Shown here one piece after another: positions 8,250 to 16,474 of a stretch of DNA of 64,000 bases (position 1 is its first letter; every line of letters begins with the position of its first letter). Under the pieces are notes generated by a model. It was given only the letters and a program-made list of their open reading frames with translations. It did not search any database and had not been told where the DNA came from. Source of the DNA: JBGMEA01 sp963674555 (GTDB taxonomy: Bacteria; Bacillota; Clostridia; Eubacteriales; Anaerofustaceae); the NCBI GenBank assembly GCA_963674555.1, contig OY771429.1:1943463-2007462 (forward strand), written 5' to 3'. A program made the position numbers and the translations under genes.

Positions 8250-8414
8250 TCTAAAAAAGATTGTATAATAATCCACAAAACAATGCATAATTGTATAATC
8301 ACAAGTAAATTAAATAATAACATCAAAATTATGAACAAAAAAAAACAAATAAAAAATTGGCTGTTTAAAGTCTTATTAATAGCCAAACATTAGCTTGATT
8401 ATACAAAATTTATG

Positions 8415-8443
8415 TTGCGAAAAATGTATAATAATGATAAAAT
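8415..8443 (+). promoter_or_regulatory. Promoter for the lipoprotein-DUF1015-aminotransferase genes
   Basis: TTGCGA (8415-8420), 17 bases, then TAAAAT (8438-8443) preceded by TGA as an extended -10. A TATAAT at 8427-8432 lies within the spacer and might also contribute. Confidence 0.55.
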
Positions 8444-8468
8444 GTAATTAAAATTTTAAAGAAAATTT

Positions 8469-9041
8469 ATGAAAAAAAAGTACGTTCTTTTATTCACAAC
8501 TCTCTTCATATTGGTGTGTGTCACAGTAGGGTGTGGCTCTTCACAAGTCTATTCGAATTCTGAGTACGGATTTACATTTGAAGTTTCGAATCTTGATTTG
8601 GTGACTGAGACTTCTGCGGGCGTTACCGTAGAATTGTCTGAAAATGTTACGGTCGCAGTATTCTCAAACGATGTCAGCCAATCTGTTGATCCTTATTATC
8701 AAACTATTCTAACGGAAGATGAGCTCGATTTGCGCAGCGGTGCGTTCGAGTCCAATTACAATAACACATTATTTATTTCACAGTTGATCGATTATCTGTT
8801 TGCCGATTCCGAAAATGCATATTCCGTTTACGGTGTTCGTGAGAGTACATTCAATACATATAATGCTTGGTGTGCCGATATCGTTTCGGATGATGAGCAG
8901 ATCAGCGGTCAAATCTATATTTGCGTTGAAAACGCCAGAAGTTATATTATCGTGATTTATATATACGATGACTATGATAACCGTTTTGCGTACGATGCGA
9001 TCATAGATGAATTTATCGATAGTTTTTATATAGACGATTAA
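8469..9041 (+). CDS. Putative lipoprotein of unknown function
   Basis: The 190-residue product starts with a basic n-region (MKKKY), a hydrophobic core and Cys22 in VTVGCGSS, which looks like a lipoprotein signal, though the -3 residue is Thr rather than the usual Leu. The mature part is rich in Tyr, Asp and Ser and recalls the PsbP/DUF-type lipoproteins that begin with YSNSEYGFTFEV, but I do not recognise a family with certainty. It is predicted to be anchored on the outer face of the membrane. It is followed after 11 bases by the DUF1015 gene and may be cotranscribed. Its ribosome-binding site is weak. Confidence 0.7.
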   Translation: MKKKYVLLFTTLFILVCVTVGCGSSQVYSNSEYGFTFEVSNLDLVTETSAGVTVELSENVTVAVFSNDVSQSVDPYYQTILTEDELDLRSGAFESNYNNTLFISQLIDYLFADSENAYSVYGVRESTFNTYNAWCADIVSDDEQISGQIYICVENARSYIIVIYIYDDYDNRFAYDAIIDEFIDSFYIDD

Positions 9042-9052
9042 GAGGTGCGATT

Positions 9053-10297
9053 ATGTTGACAGTAAAACCCTTTAAAGCGATACGCCCAAAACCTGAATTG
9101 GCTGAAAGAGTAAGTTCATTGCCTTATGACGTAATGAGCACACAAGAAGCGAGAGAGATGGCAAAAGGTAATGATGTATCTTTCTTGCATATCATTCGAT
9201 CTGAGATCGATCTTTCGCCTGAAATAGATGTACATGCGGAAGCCGTATATGAAAAAGCCGCAGAGAACTTAAATGCTTTTATTGAAAATGGGATACTGGT
9301 TCAAGACGAAATACCGCATTATTATATTTATCGCCAAGTAATGGACGGCAGAGCGCAAACGGGTATATGCGCTGTTGCTTCGACAGAGGATTACAAAAAC
9401 GATCTTATCAAGAAACATGAATTTACTTTACCGCAAAAAGAAGAGGACAGGATCAATAATTTCCTTTACTGTCAAGCGCATACCGAACCTGTTTTTTTGA
9501 TCAATAAAAAGAATGAAGTGATACGATCTGTAATTGATACCGTAACTTCCACGAGCAAACCCGTATATTCATTCATATCAGATGATGGGATCTCGCACGA
9601 GCTGTGGGTCGTTGAAGACCGGAGTGATACGGATAAGATAGAGGAAGCATTCAAACAAATGGACGCGATCTATATTGCGGATGGTCATCACAGAACAGCT
9701 TCGTCGTACAAAGTCGGAGAAAAAATGCGGGCTGAAAATCCCGATGCGCCCGATGATGCGGAATTTAACTTTATCATGGCTGTCATCTTCTCTGAAGATG
9801 AATTGCATATCATGGATTATAATCGTTTATTGAAAGATATCGGTGATTATTCCAAAGAGGGATTTATAGATGCGATCCGAAAAGATTTTACTGTAGAAGA
9901 AATAGCAGATCAAAAGATCAAGACGGACACAAAACATAAATTCAGTATGTGCATGGACGGTAAGTGGTATTTTATAACTGCCAAAGAGGGAACATTTGAT
10001 GCTGAAGATCCGGTACTGTCTCTTGATGCATCGATCCTTCAAAATAATCTCTTTGACAAATTGTTGGGGATCAAGGATCCCAGAACAACAGACCGACTTG
10101 CTTTTGTCGGGGGGATAAGAGGTTATAAAGAATTACAAAAACGCGTAGATAATAATGAAGCCGTCGCGGCTTTCGGTTTATATCCCGTTCGCATCCAAGA
10201 CTTGCTTTCGGTCGCGGACTCAGGAATGGTCATGCCTCCAAAATCGACATGGTTTGAACCGAAGCTCAGAAGCGGATTATTTATTCATAAATTTTAA
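9053..10297 (+). CDS. DUF1015 family protein
   Basis: The 414-residue cytoplasmic protein starts with VKPFKAIRPKPELAERVSSLPYDVM, the hallmark of the DUF1015 family, and contains IYIADGHHRTASSYKVG with a conserved Asp-Gly-His-His centre. Biochemical function of the family is not established. Genes of this family are often found next to serine-biosynthesis genes (phosphoglycerate dehydrogenase and a SerC-like aminotransferase). Here a class V aminotransferase follows after 20 bases, but no serA is nearby. GAGGTG upstream of ATG 9053 gives a good start. Confidence 0.88.
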   Translation: MLTVKPFKAIRPKPELAERVSSLPYDVMSTQEAREMAKGNDVSFLHIIRSEIDLSPEIDVHAEAVYEKAAENLNAFIENGILVQDEIPHYYIYRQVMDGRAQTGICAVASTEDYKNDLIKKHEFTLPQKEEDRINNFLYCQAHTEPVFLINKKNEVIRSVIDTVTSTSKPVYSFISDDGISHELWVVEDRSDTDKIEEAFKQMDAIYIADGHHRTASSYKVGEKMRAENPDAPDDAEFNFIMAVIFSEDELHIMDYNRLLKDIGDYSKEGFIDAIRKDFTVEEIADQKIKTDTKHKFSMCMDGKWYFITAKEGTFDAEDPVLSLDASILQNNLFDKLLGIKDPRTTDRLAFVGGIRGYKELQKRVDNNEAVAAFGLYPVRIQDLLSVADSGMVMPPKSTWFEPKLRSGLFIHKF

Positions 10298-10317
10298 ATA
10301 TATCAAAGGAGACTCCA

Positions 10318-11391
10318 ATGCATAGAAAATTATTTATTCCGGGTCCGGTTGAAGTCAGACAAGAAGTACTTGATAAAATGTCAACACCGTTGATCGGACA
10401 CCGAACAAAAGAAGCCAGCCAATTACAAAGAAATATCAGTGATAATTTGAGAAAATTATTTTTCACTGAAAACGAGATCTTACTTTCAACCACATCCGGA
10501 AGCGGATTGATGGAAGGTGCCATTCGTTGCGGTACAAAAAAGAAAGCCGCGGTATTTTCTGTCGGAGCATTCGGTAAACGTTGGTACGAAATGGCAAAAG
10601 CTAACGGCGTTGATGCGGATATTTTTACGGTAGATGCCGGTAAACACACAGATCCGAACTTCGTTGATGACGTTTTAAAAACAGGTGAATACGATCTTTT
10701 GACCGTCACACATAATGAAACTTCTATGGGGCTTACCAATCCATGCGCGGAGATCGGCGAAGTCGTAAAGAATTATCCTGACATTCTGTTTTGCGTAGAT
10801 GCTGTAAGTTCAGCGGGCGGCGTAAAGATCGAAGTCGATAAGTGTGGAATTGACGTATGTGTCACATCCGCACAAAAAGCTTTAGGATTACCTCCCGGAA
10901 TGGCTGCATGCACATTCTCTGACAAAGCAGTTGAAAGAGCAAAAGAAGTAGAGAACCGTGGATACTATTTGGATCTGCTTTTACTCTATAATACGATCCA
11001 AAAGAAAGATTACCAATATCCGTCTACACCGAGCGTATCGCATATGTTTGCGATGGATTATCAATTGGATTACATCATCAATACAGAAGGGCTCCAGAAT
11101 CGCTTTGATCGTCATGCACAATTGGCAGATTATATCAGAGGTTGGGCAAAAGAGAATTTCGCTTTATTCCCTGAAGAAGCGTATGCATCCAATACGGTAA
11201 CTTGTATAGACAACAACAAGGATATCGATGTTTCGGCTTTATGCAACGAATTGAAAGCGCGCGGATATGAAATATCCAATGGATACGGCGACTTAAAAGG
11301 CAAAACATTCCGTATCGCTCATATGGCAGATATGCAAATGTCTGATATGGAAGATCTGATCGCGAACATTAATGATATCTTGGGGATATAA
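10318..11391 (+). CDS. Class V aminotransferase (alanine-glyoxylate / serine-pyruvate type)
   Basis: This 357-residue PLP enzyme begins LFIPGPVEVRQEVLDKM and carries the PLP-binding lysine Lys187 in TSAQKALGLPPG. CVDAVSSAGG provides the conserved Asp that contacts the cofactor ring. The closest families are alanine-glyoxylate and serine-pyruvate aminotransferases; the exact donor and acceptor cannot be read from the sequence. The DUF1015 neighbour makes a role in serine or glycine metabolism plausible, possibly as a phosphoserine aminotransferase substitute. AAAGGAG precedes the ATG. A terminator follows. Confidence 0.88.
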   Translation: MHRKLFIPGPVEVRQEVLDKMSTPLIGHRTKEASQLQRNISDNLRKLFFTENEILLSTTSGSGLMEGAIRCGTKKKAAVFSVGAFGKRWYEMAKANGVDADIFTVDAGKHTDPNFVDDVLKTGEYDLLTVTHNETSMGLTNPCAEIGEVVKNYPDILFCVDAVSSAGGVKIEVDKCGIDVCVTSAQKALGLPPGMAACTFSDKAVERAKEVENRGYYLDLLLLYNTIQKKDYQYPSTPSVSHMFAMDYQLDYIINTEGLQNRFDRHAQLADYIRGWAKENFALFPEEAYASNTVTCIDNNKDIDVSALCNELKARGYEISNGYGDLKGKTFRIAHMADMQMSDMEDLIANINDILGI

Positions 11392-11420
11392 ACTGATCAA
11401 ATAAGTTATAACAATCAATT

Positions 11421-11456
11421 ATAATGCGGGACAAAGTCCCGCATTATTTCGTTTTA
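11421..11456 (+). terminator. Intrinsic terminator after the aminotransferase gene
   Basis: ATAATGCGGGAC (11421-11432) and GTCCCGCATTAT (11436-11447) form a 12-base-pair stem with an AAA loop, then TTTCGTTTT. Confidence 0.85.
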
Positions 11457-11468
11457 GTTCCAAGCACA

Positions 11469-11498
11469 TTGTATTCACAACGAAACTTTTGTTATAAT
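11469..11498 (+). promoter_or_regulatory. Promoter for the chromate transporter pair
   Basis: TTGTAT (11469-11474), an 18-base spacer and TATAAT (11493-11498), placed 16 bases before the start codon at 11515. Confidence 0.7.
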
Positions 11499-11514
11499 GG
11501 TCTTGGAGATTACT

Positions 11515-12081
11515 ATGGCAGAAAATAAGATCTACAAAAAACTTTTTTTTACTTTTTTTAAAATCGGATTATTCACTTTTGGCGGCGGATACGCCATGAT
11601 CCCTTTGATCCATAAAGAAGCGGTGGAAACACATCAATGGATCGATGATAAAGAGATACTGGATATATTGGCGATCGCAGAAAGTACCCCGGGTCCGATG
11701 GCGATCAACAGTGCGACTTTTGTCGGATATAAAGTTGGCGGCGCATTGGGTAGTTTTTTTGCTACATTGGGTGTTGTTATCCCATCTTTTTTTATAATCC
11801 TTTTTATTTCGTTGTTTTACCAATCCTTTAGAGAAAACGAATGGGTCGAATATGCATTTATGGGTATCCGTGCCGGTGTAGCGGTGTTATTGATCAATGC
11901 TACGATCCGCTTATCTAGAGCGTTACATGCCAATATATTTAATATTGTATTGATCGTACTGGCATTTATTGCTACCGTATTCTTTGATATCAGCGTAATT
12001 ATGATCATTTTTGCAGCTGCATTGGTCGGAATCATTGCACGGATCTTGCGAACGCGTAAACAGAGAGGTCAGATCGAATGA
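11515..12081 (+). CDS. Chromate transporter family protein, first half-size subunit
   Basis: This 188-residue membrane protein belongs to the CHR family in its short form, where two half-size proteins are encoded in tandem. The family motif FFKIGLFTFGGGYAMIPLI occupies residues 15-33, and ESTPGPMAINSATFVGYK follows near residue 58. Start ATG 11515 has GGAG 6 bases upstream; an earlier in-frame start lies inside the -10 element. The gene ends in an ATGA overlap with its partner, so the two are made together. The family is named for chromate efflux, but natural substrates of most members are unproved. Confidence 0.9.
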   Translation: MAENKIYKKLFFTFFKIGLFTFGGGYAMIPLIHKEAVETHQWIDDKEILDILAIAESTPGPMAINSATFVGYKVGGALGSFFATLGVVIPSFFIILFISLFYQSFRENEWVEYAFMGIRAGVAVLLINATIRLSRALHANIFNIVLIVLAFIATVFFDISVIMIIFAAALVGIIARILRTRKQRGQIE

Positions 12082-12635
12082 TACTTTGGGAACTGTTTTA
12101 CGTCTACTTCAAGATCGGTTTGTTTACTTTCGGTGGCGGATACGCTATGATACCGATGATACAAGATGAGGTCATCGCTCGCCTCTGGACGAACTTGTCA
12201 ACGCTGATCGATTTCATAGCTGTTTCGGAATCTACACCCGGCCCGTTTGCCGTTAATCTAGCCACATTTATCGGTTATGATACAGCCGGAATTCTCGGTG
12301 CATTTTTTGCCACATTGGGTGTAGTACTGCCTTCGTTTCTGATTATTATATTGATCGCGAAATATTTTATACATTTTAAAAATAATGTTTACGTTATTTC
12401 GATATTGAACGGCTTACGCCCCACGATCGTCGGTTTGATCGCAGGCGCTTCGTTTTCGGTTTTTGTGCTCGCTTTTTTCCCGCTTTTTGAAAAAGGGGAT
12501 ATGAGCCTCGATCTTAAAGCCGCGGTCATCTTTGCCATTATATTTACAATAAGTAGGTTGCTGAAGAAAATACATCCGATCTTTCTGATCCTTATCAGCG
12601 TTGTTTTGGGGATCGTGCTATACGGTTTATTCTAA
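12078..12635 (+). CDS. Chromate transporter family protein, second half-size subunit
   Basis: This 185-residue membrane protein is the partner of the preceding gene. It repeats the same topology and motifs: YFKIGLFTFGGGYAMIPMI at residues 10-28 and ESTPGPFAVNLATFIGYD near 55. It starts within the stop of the first gene (ATGA). The two proteins probably assemble as a heterodimer with opposite membrane orientation, as proposed for short-chain CHR pairs. A bidirectional terminator follows, shared with the convergent mrp gene. Confidence 0.9.
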   Translation: MILWELFYVYFKIGLFTFGGGYAMIPMIQDEVIARLWTNLSTLIDFIAVSESTPGPFAVNLATFIGYDTAGILGAFFATLGVVLPSFLIIILIAKYFIHFKNNVYVISILNGLRPTIVGLIAGASFSVFVLAFFPLFEKGDMSLDLKAAVIFAIIFTISRLLKKIHPIFLILISVVLGIVLYGLF

Positions 12636-12637
12636 AT

Positions 12638-12667
12638 AAAAAAAGACTGCATTTGCAGTCTTTTTTA
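12638..12667. terminator. Bidirectional terminator between chromate transporter and mrp
   Basis: GACTGCA (12645-12651) pairs with TGCAGTC (12654-12660), flanked by a run of A on the left and T on the right, so it can end transcripts from both sides. Confidence 0.88.
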
Positions 12668-13510
12668 TTATGCGTTTTTTTTGATCGATTCAGCGGCTTC
12701 ATTAAGCCAATCACCTTCAAAATCTTCAATACGACCTTGGTCGCATAATTGTGCTAATTTTGGATCCAACGGTATCCTGCCGAGTACGGGTATACCGTTT
12801 TTATCGGCAACTTCTTGTAAAGAGCTTTCTCCGAAGATCGCATATTCCTCATCACAATTCGGGCATTTGAAATAGCTCATGTTTTCTATGATCCCAAGGA
12901 TGGGGATATTCATCATCTTAGCCATATTGACCGCTTTTTCAACGATCATCGATACCAATTCTTGCGGTGATGTCACAATAACAATACCTTTAAGGGGAAT
13001 CGATTGAAATACAGTCAGCGCAACGTCACCCGTTCCGGGAGGCATATCGACAAACATATAATCCACATTTTCCCAAATGACATCTTGCCAAAATTGTGTT
13101 ACCACATTTGAGATCACAGGACCTCTCCACACAACAGGATCGTTATCGTTTTGCAATAATAGATTGATCGACATGAGTTCTACACCGTTTTTACTTTTAA
13201 CGGGATATAATCCTCCATCAACACTTACAGGTTTTTCTTTGATACCGAAAATTTTAGGGATCGAAGGACCTGTTATATCCGCATCCAATATCGCAGTGTT
13301 CGAACCTCTTCTGTTCAGTTCCACAGCTAACATGGATGTTACGATCGATTTACCAACGCCTCCTTTGCCGCTAATGACACCGATCACGTCTTTGATATTA
13401 CTCATTCCGTGCGGTTGCACCAAAAAATCTTTCGGATCTGTTTTTCTTGATTCGCAATCTTCGCCGCAGCTTGCGCAATCATCTACACATTCTTCATTGT
13501 TTTGAACCAT
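12668..13510 (-). CDS. Mrp/NBP35 family iron-sulfur carrier ATPase
   Basis: The 280-residue protein is a P-loop ATPase of the Mrp/ApbC family, which bind and deliver iron-sulfur clusters. The deviant Walker A GKGGVGKS (residues 48-55) and the CxxC pair in FKCPNCDEEY near residue 215 are diagnostic. An N-terminal extension has four cysteines (ECVDDCASCGEDC), a pattern seen in NBP35-like proteins of anaerobes. It lies 18 bases downstream of a DUF134 regulator gene, with which it shares a promoter carrying a palindrome. AAAGGA lies 12 bases before the ATG, a slightly long gap. Confidence 0.93.
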   Translation of the reverse strand: MVQNNEECVDDCASCGEDCESRKTDPKDFLVQPHGMSNIKDVIGVISGKGGVGKSIVTSMLAVELNRRGSNTAILDADITGPSIPKIFGIKEKPVSVDGGLYPVKSKNGVELMSINLLLQNDNDPVVWRGPVISNVVTQFWQDVIWENVDYMFVDMPPGTGDVALTVFQSIPLKGIVIVTSPQELVSMIVEKAVNMAKMMNIPILGIIENMSYFKCPNCDEEYAIFGESSLQEVADKNGIPVLGRIPLDPKLAQLCDQGRIEDFEGDWLNEAAESIKKNA

Positions 13511-13528
13511 GATTTATATATCCTTTCT

Positions 13529-13867
13529 TTATTGTTCTTCCCAGATGCAGGTTTTACATTTATCTCGACAATCGCAAATTTGCTCATTCGTTTTGTAATT
13601 ACCACCTGTGATCACGATACCGTAACTTAAACATAATGCTTCCGCTACTTTTTTTCTGGCAGCATATAAGATGCGTTGTAATGTTCCGCGTGATACGCCC
13701 ATACGTTCAGCAGCGGAATCTTGATCCAGATTTTCCAGATCACATAACCGCATCGCTTCCAACTCGTCGATCGACAATATTACATTCTTATCCGCAAAAT
13801 GCTCCGGTGTAAAAACGGTGCTTTGCGGGTCGATGCAAACACTCCTGCATTTACCTGTTTTAGGCAA
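13529..13867 (-). CDS. DUF134 family putative DNA-binding regulator (TTG start)
   Basis: The 112-residue protein belongs to DUF134: cysteine-containing N terminus, then ILSIDELEAMRLCDLENLDQDSAAERMGVSRGTLQRIL, a sigma-region-4-like helix-turn-helix, and cysteines at the C terminus (CDCRDKCKTC) that could bind metal or a cluster. The frame is closed by a stop just upstream, and AGAGG stands 8-9 bases before TTG 13867, so TTG is the start. DUF134 genes often sit beside Mrp or dinitrogenase-cofactor-like genes. Its own promoter contains a 20-bp palindrome, which suggests autoregulation; that is inference. Confidence 0.85.
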   Translation of the reverse strand: MPKTGKCRSVCIDPQSTVFTPEHFADKNVILSIDELEAMRLCDLENLDQDSAAERMGVSRGTLQRILYAARKKVAEALCLSYGIVITGGNYKTNEQICDCRDKCKTCIWEEQ

Positions 13868-13910
13868 AATTTCATACCTCTGTTAATTTTATTGGTCATA
13901 AACCTTCTAT

Positions 13911-13940
13911 ATTATATATGTGCATATGCACATATGTCAA
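13911..13940 (-). promoter_or_regulatory. Promoter of DUF134-mrp with embedded 20-bp palindrome
   Basis: On the minus strand TTGACA (13940-13935) and TATAAT (13916-13911) are separated by 18 bases. The spacer is filled by a perfect palindrome at 13916-13935 built from the half-site ATATGTGCAT. Any dimer bound there would block RNA polymerase. Confidence 0.8.
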
Positions 13941-13965
13941 GAAAAAACTATTTGTAAGACAAATT

Positions 13966-13990
13966 AAAAAAAGTCCGTATCAACGGACTT
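13966..13990 (-). terminator. Terminator of the E2-like gene
   Basis: AAGTCCGT (13971-13978) pairs with ACGGACTT (13983-13990); on the minus strand a run of seven T follows. It separates this gene from the DUF134 promoter. Confidence 0.85.
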
Positions 13991-13995
13991 CATTT

Positions 13996-14853
13996 TTATT
14001 TGATATCTTGAACGATAGCTTCTAATTTCTCTTCCAAAACCGTTGGATCTTTTAGGTACTGTTCATAGATACGTAAAGATTTTGACATATAAAATCCATC
14101 GCATATCCGTTCGTCGATCGTATAACCCAATGTGAAGATCCTTTTATTGCGCATTTCCGTAGCATTTACACTCATAGGCATTCGATTTGTTTTACCCATC
14201 GCAACAAATAAACTGCATGTTCCGAAATCATATAAGTGATGATACAAATAATTAAGCTTTATTGATTTTATATTGGTCATCCATACACTGGCGTGGAATG
14301 GGCTGGCTTCGACGACACTTTTCGGCATCATGTTCCACAGATCGAATTTTTTTAAAGTTCCTACGAAAAAACGCACCAAGAAATTCGGTAATGCCATAAA
14401 TGCTTTTGCGATATTGTCGGCACTGTTTGAAGTGGAGATCTTTTTATTCAGACGTATAGCTTCATTGACCTTATCATTGACTTCAAATATGTTCTCAGTC
14501 CCGTCGAATGCGATCTTGATCGTTGTTTCTTCCGCCTCATCCGAAAACCCTTTTTTAATAGCGAAAGCAATTTCTATCGCGTTTCGAGCGTACAAACGCC
14601 CGTTGAGTGCAAATCGATTTAAACATGGGCGCAAAGCGATCAACCGCACCATTGCGCTGAATATGATCGTCATGTAAGAAAGTTCATGACCTTCTTCACG
14701 TTTTGCTTTAATGTACTTGTCAAATACTTCAGTTGATAGATCTTGTTTATAAAAAATTTGAGATTCACTTCTTTTATACATGATATGGGGGATAAGTTTG
14801 AACATGGGATCGAGCCCTTTGATAAGTCTGCCATCGCTTCGTTTTGAAAACAT
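13996..14853 (-). CDS. Stand-alone 2-oxoacid dehydrogenase E2-like acyltransferase domain
   Basis: The 285-residue protein corresponds to the catalytic core of E2 acyltransferases (chloramphenicol-acetyltransferase fold) with no lipoyl or peripheral-subunit-binding domain. The C-terminal segment FTLGYTIDERICDG aligns with the E2 motif DHRxxDG, but the catalytic His is Glu248. No E1 or E3 gene is near. It may act on a soluble acyl-CoA, or it may be non-catalytic. The start at 14853 is chosen because GGAG lies 6 bases upstream; an upstream ATG would add a hydrophobic, non-homologous leader. A terminator follows. Confidence 0.75.
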   Translation of the reverse strand: MFSKRSDGRLIKGLDPMFKLIPHIMYKRSESQIFYKQDLSTEVFDKYIKAKREEGHELSYMTIIFSAMVRLIALRPCLNRFALNGRLYARNAIEIAFAIKKGFSDEAEETTIKIAFDGTENIFEVNDKVNEAIRLNKKISTSNSADNIAKAFMALPNFLVRFFVGTLKKFDLWNMMPKSVVEASPFHASVWMTNIKSIKLNYLYHHLYDFGTCSLFVAMGKTNRMPMSVNATEMRNKRIFTLGYTIDERICDGFYMSKSLRIYEQYLKDPTVLEEKLEAIVQDIK

Positions 14854-15019
14854 AAATACTCCAATAATAAATAAAATATAATATCTATTTATTTTACCTT
14901 TTTTTATGAATTCTGTAAACACTTATCAAAAGAATGTGTTTTGATAAGATCATCATATCGATTGAAATCAACCAAAGGAAGAAAAGCTGATATTTTTTTG
15001 ATGAAAAGAAATTTTAAAT

Positions 15020-15048
15020 TTTACATCTTGTTTTATTTTGTTTATAAT
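15020..15048 (+). promoter_or_regulatory. Promoter for the flavin reductase gene
   Basis: TTTACA (15020-15025), a 17-base spacer and TATAAT (15043-15048), about 40 bases upstream of the start codon. Confidence 0.72.
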
Positions 15049-15089
15049 GAAATATAAGAATATTATTAGATTCAGAAGGGTGATAATGA

Positions 15090-15572
15090 ATGAACGCGTT
15101 ATGTGAAGGATTGCGAAAAGGTGCTTTCCTGTTGAGCGAATATGAAGGAAAAGTGAATTGTATGACGATCGGTTGGGGTACGGAAGGTATCTTATGGGGC
15201 AAACATGTATTTACGGTCTTTGTGCGACCATCACGATACACGTTGGATCTGATCGAAAACGCACTTTCGTTTACGGTCTGTGTTCCTTTTGACGGCGAGA
15301 TGAAGAAAGAGATAAGCTATTTCGGAACGGTATCGGGTCGGGACGAAGATAAAATAAAATTATCCGGGGTCGATCTATCCGAAGCCAAAAAGATCAAAGG
15401 CAAAACGATCAACGGTTGCGAGATGTATTACGAGTGCAATGTTATTTATAAGCAACAATTAAATGCAGAGTGTTTTATTGATAAAGACATCCCTAACAGG
15501 GCATACCAGACTGATGACTATCACTTCGTTTTTTATGGGGAGATTGTTGAGTCTTATCGTATTGATCGCTGA
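15090..15572 (+). CDS. Flavin reductase-like FMN-binding protein
   Basis: The 160-residue protein fits the flavin reductase-like split-barrel family: an N-terminal segment with NCMTIGWGTEGILWGKHVFTV binding FMN, then RPSRYTLDLIENALSFTV, a common motif in these proteins, and an ISYFGTVSGRDEDKI stretch. Members use NAD(P)H to reduce flavin or act as FMN-bound reductases of small molecules; the substrate here is unknown. AAGGG is 9 bases before ATG 15090; the overlapping ATG at 15086 leads to an immediate stop. It has its own promoter and precedes deoD by 66 bases. Confidence 0.85.
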   Translation: MNALCEGLRKGAFLLSEYEGKVNCMTIGWGTEGILWGKHVFTVFVRPSRYTLDLIENALSFTVCVPFDGEMKKEISYFGTVSGRDEDKIKLSGVDLSEAKKIKGKTINGCEMYYECNVIYKQQLNAECFIDKDIPNRAYQTDDYHFVFYGEIVESYRIDR

Positions 15573-15638
15573 TACTTATATTATCGTAATTACCTATTTT
15601 AAATTTATATATAAATAAATATTAATTGGAGGGTTCAT

Positions 15639-16340
15639 ATGTCAACAGTACACAATCAAGCCGATAAGGATGCTTTTGCCAAAACAGTTTTAATGCCCGG
15701 AGACCCGCTGAGAGCAAAATATATCGCGGAAAATTTCTTAGACAATATCACGCTTGTAAATGAAGTTCGCGGCATGCTGGGCTATACAGGCACTTATAAG
15801 GGCAGGCAAGTATCTGTTATGGGTTCAGGAATGGGCATGCCTTCGATCGGTATATATTCATACGAATTATTTACCGAATATGATGTCGATAATATTATTC
15901 GAGTCGGTTCTTGCGGCGGTTATTCCGAACAAGTCGAAATAAGAGATGTGATCTTGGCTCAGGCGGCATGCACAAATTCAAATTACGCGGCGCAATACGA
16001 TCTGGACGGAACGTACGCACCGATCGCGGATTTCGGTTTGTTATTGAAAGCAAAAAACGCCGCCGACGAACTTGGTGTACATACAGAAGTTGGGAATGTA
16101 TTTTCAAGCGATATGTTTTATAACGCTAAAAGTGAATCTTGGAAAAAATGGGCTGACATGGGTGTGCTTGCCGTTGAAATGGAAGCTGCCGCTTTGTACA
16201 TGAATGCCGCAAAATGCAAGAAAAAAGCGCTTTGTGTCTTGACTGTAAGTGATCACTTCATCCATCCGGGAATAACAACAAGTGAAGAACGTGAAAAAAC
16301 ATTTACCGATATGATGAAAATTGCTTTGGAATTAGCCTAA
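15639..16340 (+). CDS. deoD: Purine-nucleoside phosphorylase, DeoD type
   Basis: DeoD splits purine (deoxy)nucleosides with phosphate into base and (deoxy)ribose-1-phosphate in salvage. The 233-residue protein has the phosphate-binding motifs MPGDPLRAKYIAENF and GSGMGMPSIGIYSYEL, the ribose-binding VEMEAAALY, and TVSDHF, whose Asp is the catalytic acid for 6-oxo and 6-amino purines. Length and motifs match the hexameric bacterial type. GGAGGG precedes the ATG. No other salvage genes are adjacent. Confidence 0.96.
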   Translation: MSTVHNQADKDAFAKTVLMPGDPLRAKYIAENFLDNITLVNEVRGMLGYTGTYKGRQVSVMGSGMGMPSIGIYSYELFTEYDVDNIIRVGSCGGYSEQVEIRDVILAQAACTNSNYAAQYDLDGTYAPIADFGLLLKAKNAADELGVHTEVGNVFSSDMFYNAKSESWKKWADMGVLAVEMEAAALYMNAAKCKKKALCVLTVSDHFIHPGITTSEEREKTFTDMMKIALELA

Positions 16341-16355
16341 AATGGGCTGAAATTG

Positions 16356-16384
16356 TTGACACGAAAAAGCAAAACCATTACAAT
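16356..16384 (+). promoter_or_regulatory. Promoter for leuS
   Basis: TTGACA (16356-16361), a 17-base spacer and TACAAT (16379-16384). Transcription would start near 16391, leaving a leader of about 114 bases. Confidence 0.8.
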
Positions 16385-16441
16385 TAACGAATGAAGAAAA
16401 ATGTTGTCGTTTGTTGAGTGAATCATTAAAAATACTTATGG

Positions 16442-16474
16442 TGTCCCTTGTCAAATCAGCAGGGGACATTTTTA
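16442..16474 (+). terminator. Terminator-like hairpin in the leuS leader (candidate attenuator)
   Basis: TGTCCC (16442-16447) pairs with GGGACA (16463-16468) and is followed by TTTTT (16469-16473). It lies between the leuS promoter and the gene, so it could act as an attenuator. I find no T-box sequence and only about 50 bases of RNA upstream of it. It could also simply end deoD read-through. Confidence 0.6.

Noticed and set aside
8250..8414. TTGGCT/AGCCAA inverted repeat before the lipoprotein promoter
   Set aside because: Six bases with a long AT-rich loop is expected by chance in sequence of this composition.
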